A stretch of DNA of 10,530 nt from assembly GCA_965372135.1 (NCBI GenBank), contig CBDVBD010000118.1, positions 1 to 10,530 of the forward strand. Direction: 5' to 3'. The translations under genes were made by a program, and so were the position numbers. Positions 7,553 to 10,530 of the stretch are shown here, piece by piece; the stretch's first letter is position 1, and the number at the start of each line of letters is the position of its first letter. A model generated the notes under the pieces. It was not told the origin of the DNA, did no database searches, and worked only from the letters and a program-made list of their open reading frames with translations. This DNA is from CBDVBD01 sp965372135 (lineage in GTDB: Bacteria; Electryoneota; RPQS01; CBDVBD01).

Positions 7553-8295
7553 TGAATGTCAAAACTACAATGTTCGTGTTACTGATGTTGGTTCTTCCAT
7601 GGCAGGGTCTGGGCTTCGACCACCAGTACAAATTGTGGAACGAATTACTGACCACCCATGTCGAAAACGGGTTGGTGGATTACGCCGCCATCAAAGCAAA
7701 TCCCCAAAACCTGGATATGTTCGTGACCCAGGCAGGCGCAGTGCCACGTGAGGAGTTCGAAAACTGGACTGAATCGCAGCAACTAGCCTTCCTGATCAAC
7801 CTATACAATGCGGTAACCATTCAACTTATCATTGGAGAATATCCGGTATCCTCGATTCGTAAAATCGGCGGAGTATTTAAAAATCCCTGGAAATTGAAGA
7901 CAGTTCCCCTGTTCCGCGAAATGATTACTCTGGATAAGCTTGAACATGACATCATCCGCCCTCAATTTAATGAACCGCGCATCCACTTTGCATTGGTGTG
8001 TGCGGCGTTGGGATGCCCGTACTTGCAATCAAACCCTTACTTACCGGATATACTTAATGATCAACTTGAAGAGCAGACAACCACATTCCTACAAGCAGCA
8101 TTAGAAAAAAACAGATACGATATAAATTCCAAAACACTGTATCTTTCGCCTATTTTCAAATGGTATGCCAAGGATTTCAAAAAAGCTGCCGGAAGTGTAA
8201 AGGAATATGTCAAGAAGTACATTCCCGCAGTGACCGAGGAAGCCAAAATCCGCTATACCGAATATGACTGGTCTCTAAATGACCATCACCAATGA
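7552..8295 (+). CDS. DUF547 domain-containing exported protein
   Basis: This 247-residue protein has an N-terminal signal peptide (residues 1 to about 21, hydrophobic core FVLLMLVLPW) and then a DUF547 domain. Family hallmarks are LAFLINLYNAVT (78-89), LEHDIIRPQF (130-139) and RIHFALVCAALGCPYL (143-158) with the conserved His145 and paired Cys150 and Cys155. LSPIFKWYAKDF (198-209) and YTEYDWSLN (235-243) close the domain. The biochemical role of DUF547 is not established; the His/Cys cluster suggests a thiol-linked or metal-binding role, which is inference. DUF547 genes recur next to ArsS-type radical SAM genes, which fits here. The start overlaps the glycosyltransferase stop by one base, and the end overlaps the next gene by 17 bases. 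Confidence 0.85.
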   Translation: MNVKTTMFVLLMLVLPWQGLGFDHQYKLWNELLTTHVENGLVDYAAIKANPQNLDMFVTQAGAVPREEFENWTESQQLAFLINLYNAVTIQLIIGEYPVSSIRKIGGVFKNPWKLKTVPLFREMITLDKLEHDIIRPQFNEPRIHFALVCAALGCPYLQSNPYLPDILNDQLEEQTTTFLQAALEKNRYDINSKTLYLSPIFKWYAKDFKKAAGSVKEYVKKYIPAVTEEAKIRYTEYDWSLNDHHQ

Positions 8296-8923
8296 GTTGC
8301 GTCCATTGATGCAGAATCCCGGAAAACAACATCTAATCGTCTTCGCAAAACCCCCGGTGTCTGGCAAGGTGAAAACACGTCTTGCCCGCCAAGTTGGAGA
8401 CACAAAAGCAACCGATATTTATCGACAATTGTTGGATCATACTTTTCTGTTGCTTGAGTCACTTCAAGACGTGATACAAAGTACTATTGCATGGGCAGAT
8501 GCGTTTGATGACTTCACATCCAATGCGAAGTTCCAGCATTGGTTACAACCGATCGGTACTCTCGGCGAAAAAATGGCTTGGGCTGTCCGCAAATCACTTA
8601 GAAACGGTTCCGGAAAAGTGGTGATTATTGGCGTTGATTGCCCCACCCTTATCGTGGACGATATTATTAGCGCCTTCCAAGCGTTAGACCATTCGCAAGT
8701 GGTACTGGGACCCGCCGAGGACGGTGGCTATTATTTAGTAGGTTCCACGCAGGACTTCCCTGCTCTGTTCCCTGACATAAAGTGGGGTACAAACCAGGTG
8801 CTCCAAAAGACCATCGAATCCCTGAGGAATACTGGAATTTCGTATTACTTGTTGGAAAAGAAATACGATATCGATACCATTTCCGAATGGGAGCGATGGC
8901 GAACATCAACGCAGAATCAATAA
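8279..8923 (+). CDS. DUF2064 / CofC-like nucleotidyltransferase-type protein, rSAM-associated
   Basis: This 214-residue protein belongs to the TIGR04282 group (transferase 1, rSAM/selenodomain-associated; DUF2064). It shares the GT-A-like fold of nucleotidyltransferases such as CofC and MobA. Motifs: VFAKPPVSGKVKTRL (21-35, nucleotide-phosphate binding), GTLGEKM (93-99), GVDCPTL (118-124, metal-binding Asp), VLGPAEDGGYYLVG (142-155), WGT (169-171) and YDIDT (186-190). It probably activates or transfers a sugar or nucleotidyl group in the same pathway as the neighbouring glycosyltransferase; its substrate is not known. The annotated start overlaps the DUF547 gene by 17 bases and has no clear ribosome site. 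An internal ATG at 8309 (residue 11) would still leave the whole domain and is possible. Confidence 0.87.
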   Translation: MTITNELRPLMQNPGKQHLIVFAKPPVSGKVKTRLARQVGDTKATDIYRQLLDHTFLLLESLQDVIQSTIAWADAFDDFTSNAKFQHWLQPIGTLGEKMAWAVRKSLRNGSGKVVIIGVDCPTLIVDDIISAFQALDHSQVVLGPAEDGGYYLVGSTQDFPALFPDIKWGTNQVLQKTIESLRNTGISYYLLEKKYDIDTISEWERWRTSTQNQ

Positions 8924-8942
8924 ATCCGAGGAGTGCGGAACC

Positions 8943-9242
8943 ATGGAAACTTATTATAATCCATCCGATTTAGCGAAATTCGGTGACATCGGAAAAGGTG
9001 ATCCCGAACTATGGGACAAATTCTCCTCCTGGTATGGGGCGGTGTTCAATGACGGCGCTCTTTCCAAACGTGTAAAGGGGTTGATCGCATTAGCGGTAGC
9101 TCATGCCATTCAATGCCCGTATTGCATTGACGCCTATACCCAGGAAGGCTTACAGAATGGATGCAGCGAGCGAGAAATGACCGAAGCGGTACACGTAGCG
9201 GCTGCCATTCGCGGCGGTGCGTCCCTGGTCCACGGAGTCTAA
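8943..9242 (+). CDS. AhpD/CMD-like arsenosugar-associated peroxidase-like protein, probably C-terminally truncated
   Basis: This 99-residue protein is of the carboxymuconolactone decarboxylase/AhpD type found beside ArsS (arsenosugar biosynthesis-associated peroxidase-like protein). It has the redox motif CPYC (Cys58, Cys61) preceded by AHA with His54, then EAVHVAAAIRGGASLVHGV at the end. AhpD-like proteins use the CxxC pair for thiol redox work; here it may keep ArsS or the arsenic intermediate reduced (inference). GAGGAG (8928-8933) lies ten bases before the ATG. The stop is TAA at 9240-9242. The same frame then continues with ATG AGA AAT ATC and ends with TAG at 9273-9275, adding MRNIVENLSI. 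The family normally continues past HGV with a short VQM-like tail, so the TAA looks like a CAA-to-TAA nonsense change. The CxxC core is intact, so activity may survive. Confidence 0.85.
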   Translation: METYYNPSDLAKFGDIGKGDPELWDKFSSWYGAVFNDGALSKRVKGLIALAVAHAIQCPYCIDAYTQEGLQNGCSEREMTEAVHVAAAIRGGASLVHGV

Positions 9243-9295
9243 ATGAGAAATATCGTTGAGAATCTTTCCATATAGGACTATCATGCGGAGGGTCT

Positions 9296-10321
9296 ATGAT
9301 TGACCGAGACAAGGACATCACAATCCAAGTCGAGAAATTGATCACCATAGAATCAGAGGAGGGATTGACAAGTTTTGACCATAAGCTGTCGGAATCCGGT
9401 ATCCACCCATTAACCGCCAATGGAATCACGGTGCTGCAAGTGAATGCGGGTCTTGTCTGTAATCAAACCTGCAAACATTGCCACGTGGATGCCGGTCCGA
9501 ACCGGCACGAACAAATGGATCGAAAAACCTTCCAACAATGTCTGAATGTCCTCGATCGCACCGATATTCCCACGGTGGATATTACCGGGGGATCGCCGGA
9601 ACTCAACCCGCACTTTCGATGGTTCGTCCAGGAAGTTCATGCACGCGGGCGGCAGGTAATGAACCGCACCAATCTCACGGTTATTTTTGAACCGGAACAA
9701 GAGGATTTAGTTGATTTCTTAGCTTCACATCATGTTGAAGTGATCGCCTCACTACCTGCGATTACACGCGAACAGACGGATTCCATTCGTGGTGATCAAG
9801 TATTCGACCAATCCATCAACGCCCTTCAACAATTCAACCAGGCTGGTTATGGCGTCGAGGAGTCAGACCTTCAACTTCATCTGGTCACAAATCCCCTGGG
9901 TGCATTCCTGCCGGGACCGCAGGCATCCATGGAAATGTATTGGAAAAAAGAATTGCACCAGCAATTCGGTATCACATTCAACAACTTATATACAATGACA
10001 AACATGCCCATCGGTCGTTTCTTCCAATGGCTCCAGACCAAAAAACTGTTGGAGCCGTATATGCGGAAGTTGGTCGAAGCCTTCAATCCGGCGGCAGCCC
10101 AAGCTGTGATGTGCAGGTACACTCTTTCAGTGGACTGGCAAGGCTTCATGTATGACTGCGATTTCAATCAAATGCTCGGGCTGAACGTCAACCACGGACT
10201 ACCACATCATATCGGTGAATTCGATCCGGAACGCTTAGATAGCCGCCATATCGTAACCCAAATTCATTGTTACGGCTGTACCGCAGGATGCGGTTCTTCA
10301 TGCGGTGGAGCAGTCATTTAA
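9296..10321 (+). CDS. arsS: Arsenosugar biosynthesis radical SAM protein ArsS
   Basis: This 341-residue protein is a radical SAM enzyme of the ArsS type (radical SAM/Cys-rich, TIGR04167 group). Cys55, Cys59 and Cys62 form the CxxxCxxC site (CNQTCKHC) for the 4Fe-4S cluster that splits S-adenosylmethionine. TGGSPELNP (97-105) is the GGE-like SAM-contact motif with the family's GGSPE form. The C-terminal region holds MCRYTLSVDWQG, MYDCDF (Cys288) and the Cys-rich end CYGCTAGCGSSCGG (Cys325, 328, 332, 336). ArsS is known to attach a 5'-deoxyadenosyl group to methylated arsenic on the way to arsenosugars. Some relatives are selenoproteins; this one uses Cys and stops at TAA TAG. The ATG has GGAGGG (9287-9292) four bases upstream. 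It is the last gene of the operon, 53 bases after the AhpD-like gene. No arsM partner is in the window. Confidence 0.92.
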   Translation: MIDRDKDITIQVEKLITIESEEGLTSFDHKLSESGIHPLTANGITVLQVNAGLVCNQTCKHCHVDAGPNRHEQMDRKTFQQCLNVLDRTDIPTVDITGGSPELNPHFRWFVQEVHARGRQVMNRTNLTVIFEPEQEDLVDFLASHHVEVIASLPAITREQTDSIRGDQVFDQSINALQQFNQAGYGVEESDLQLHLVTNPLGAFLPGPQASMEMYWKKELHQQFGITFNNLYTMTNMPIGRFFQWLQTKKLLEPYMRKLVEAFNPAAAQAVMCRYTLSVDWQGFMYDCDFNQMLGLNVNHGLPHHIGEFDPERLDSRHIVTQIHCYGCTAGCGSSCGGAVI

Positions 10322-10401
10322 TAGTTATATAATCCAAAGTGGTAGTTTTTACTATCGGTCGATATTGTTAGAAGCGAAAATCAAATTCGATATTCTTCCC
10401 C

Positions 10402-10425
10402 TTTGCGCTCTCTGCGACCTCTGCG
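10402..10425. repeat. CTCTGCG-type short tandem intergenic repeat
   Basis: TTTGCGCTC TCTGCGACC TCTGCG is three imperfect copies of a TCTGCG-centred 8-9 base unit. This type of short repeat is seen between genes in many environmental bacterial genomes. It is not coding in any convincing frame. Confidence 0.45.
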
Positions 10426-10457
10426 CGAACTTTTTATCTGAGCAGTTCCTATCCGTC

Positions 10458-10490
10458 ATCGCGAATCCGGCAACTGCCGGATGTGGCGAT
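10458..10490. repeat. Intergenic hairpin repeat of the GTCATCGCGA...GGCGATCTC type
   Basis: ATCGC (10458-10462) pairs with GCGAT (10486-10490), and ATCCGGCA (10465-10472) with TGCCGGAT (10475-10482), leaving a small internal bulge and a tiny loop. The flanks read CCGTCATCGCGA and GTGGCGATCTC. This matches the general form of the GTCATTGCGA...GGCAATCTC intergenic repeats widespread in bacteria. No T-run follows, so it is not an obvious terminator of the arsS operon. Confidence 0.55.
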
Positions 10491-10530
10491 CTCAGTTTTG
10501 AATTTCGAATTTTGAAATTGGAATTTGTTT

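Noticed and set aside
10322..10380. Terminator after arsS (GGTAGT-TTTT-ACTATC)
   Set aside because: The stem is six pairs with a wobble and no T-run follows, so it cannot be called.
1..10530. CRISPR array or insertion sequence
   Set aside because: No regularly spaced repeats, transposase motifs or terminal inverted repeats with target duplications were seen.

Overview
The window looks like part of a chromosome from an uncultivated or poorly studied bacterium in or near the FCB superphylum (the kind seen in Marinimicrobia, Calditrichota, KSB1 or Zixibacteria-like genomes). The main clue is the C-terminus of the large minus-strand protein, which carries an NYPNPFNPTT-type type IX secretion (Por) sorting domain. 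The other secreted proteins are of the beta-sandwich, fibronectin-III style common in these phyla. Phylum is an inference; no rRNA or other phylogenetic marker is present.

Layout. Positions 1-2332 hold two plus-strand genes for exported proteins. The first is a small lipoprotein with two tandem fibronectin-III-like repeats (141-824). The second is a secreted protein with a large beta-rich domain and a fibronectin-III-like tail (1373-2332), preceded by a good sigma70-like promoter. The second gene is bracketed by two copies of a 47-bp direct repeat (972-1018 and 2432-2478; 43 of 47 identical). The repeat looks like the 3' end of a tRNA or tmRNA (T-arm plus acceptor strand), and each copy is followed by a terminator-like hairpin. 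From 2537 to 6439 the minus strand encodes a 1300-residue gingipain-family (C25) cysteine peptidase with signal peptide, accessory beta domains and sorting domain.

After a divergent intergenic region with a nested AT-rich dyad overlapping a candidate promoter, the plus strand from 6869 to 10321 is one compact operon. It encodes a family-2 glycosyltransferase, a DUF547 protein, a DUF2064/CofC-like nucleotidyltransferase-type protein, a small AhpD/carboxymuconolactone-decarboxylase-like protein and the radical SAM enzyme ArsS. This is the rSAM/selenodomain-associated, arsenosugar-type gene set. ArsS is expected to join a 5'-deoxyadenosyl group to methylated arsenic, and the two transferase-type proteins probably act on the sugar product. 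No arsenic methyltransferase (ArsM) or ArsR regulator is in the window.

The most notable oddities are three. The AhpD-like gene appears to be cut 10 codons short by a single TAA where an in-frame tail continues. A tRNA/tmRNA-end-like repeat pair flanks a secreted-protein gene. A 23-codon membrane-peptide ORF sits at the head of the arsenosugar operon and may be a decayed gene. The last 209 bases hold no gene but contain two short intergenic repeat types and a hairpin.
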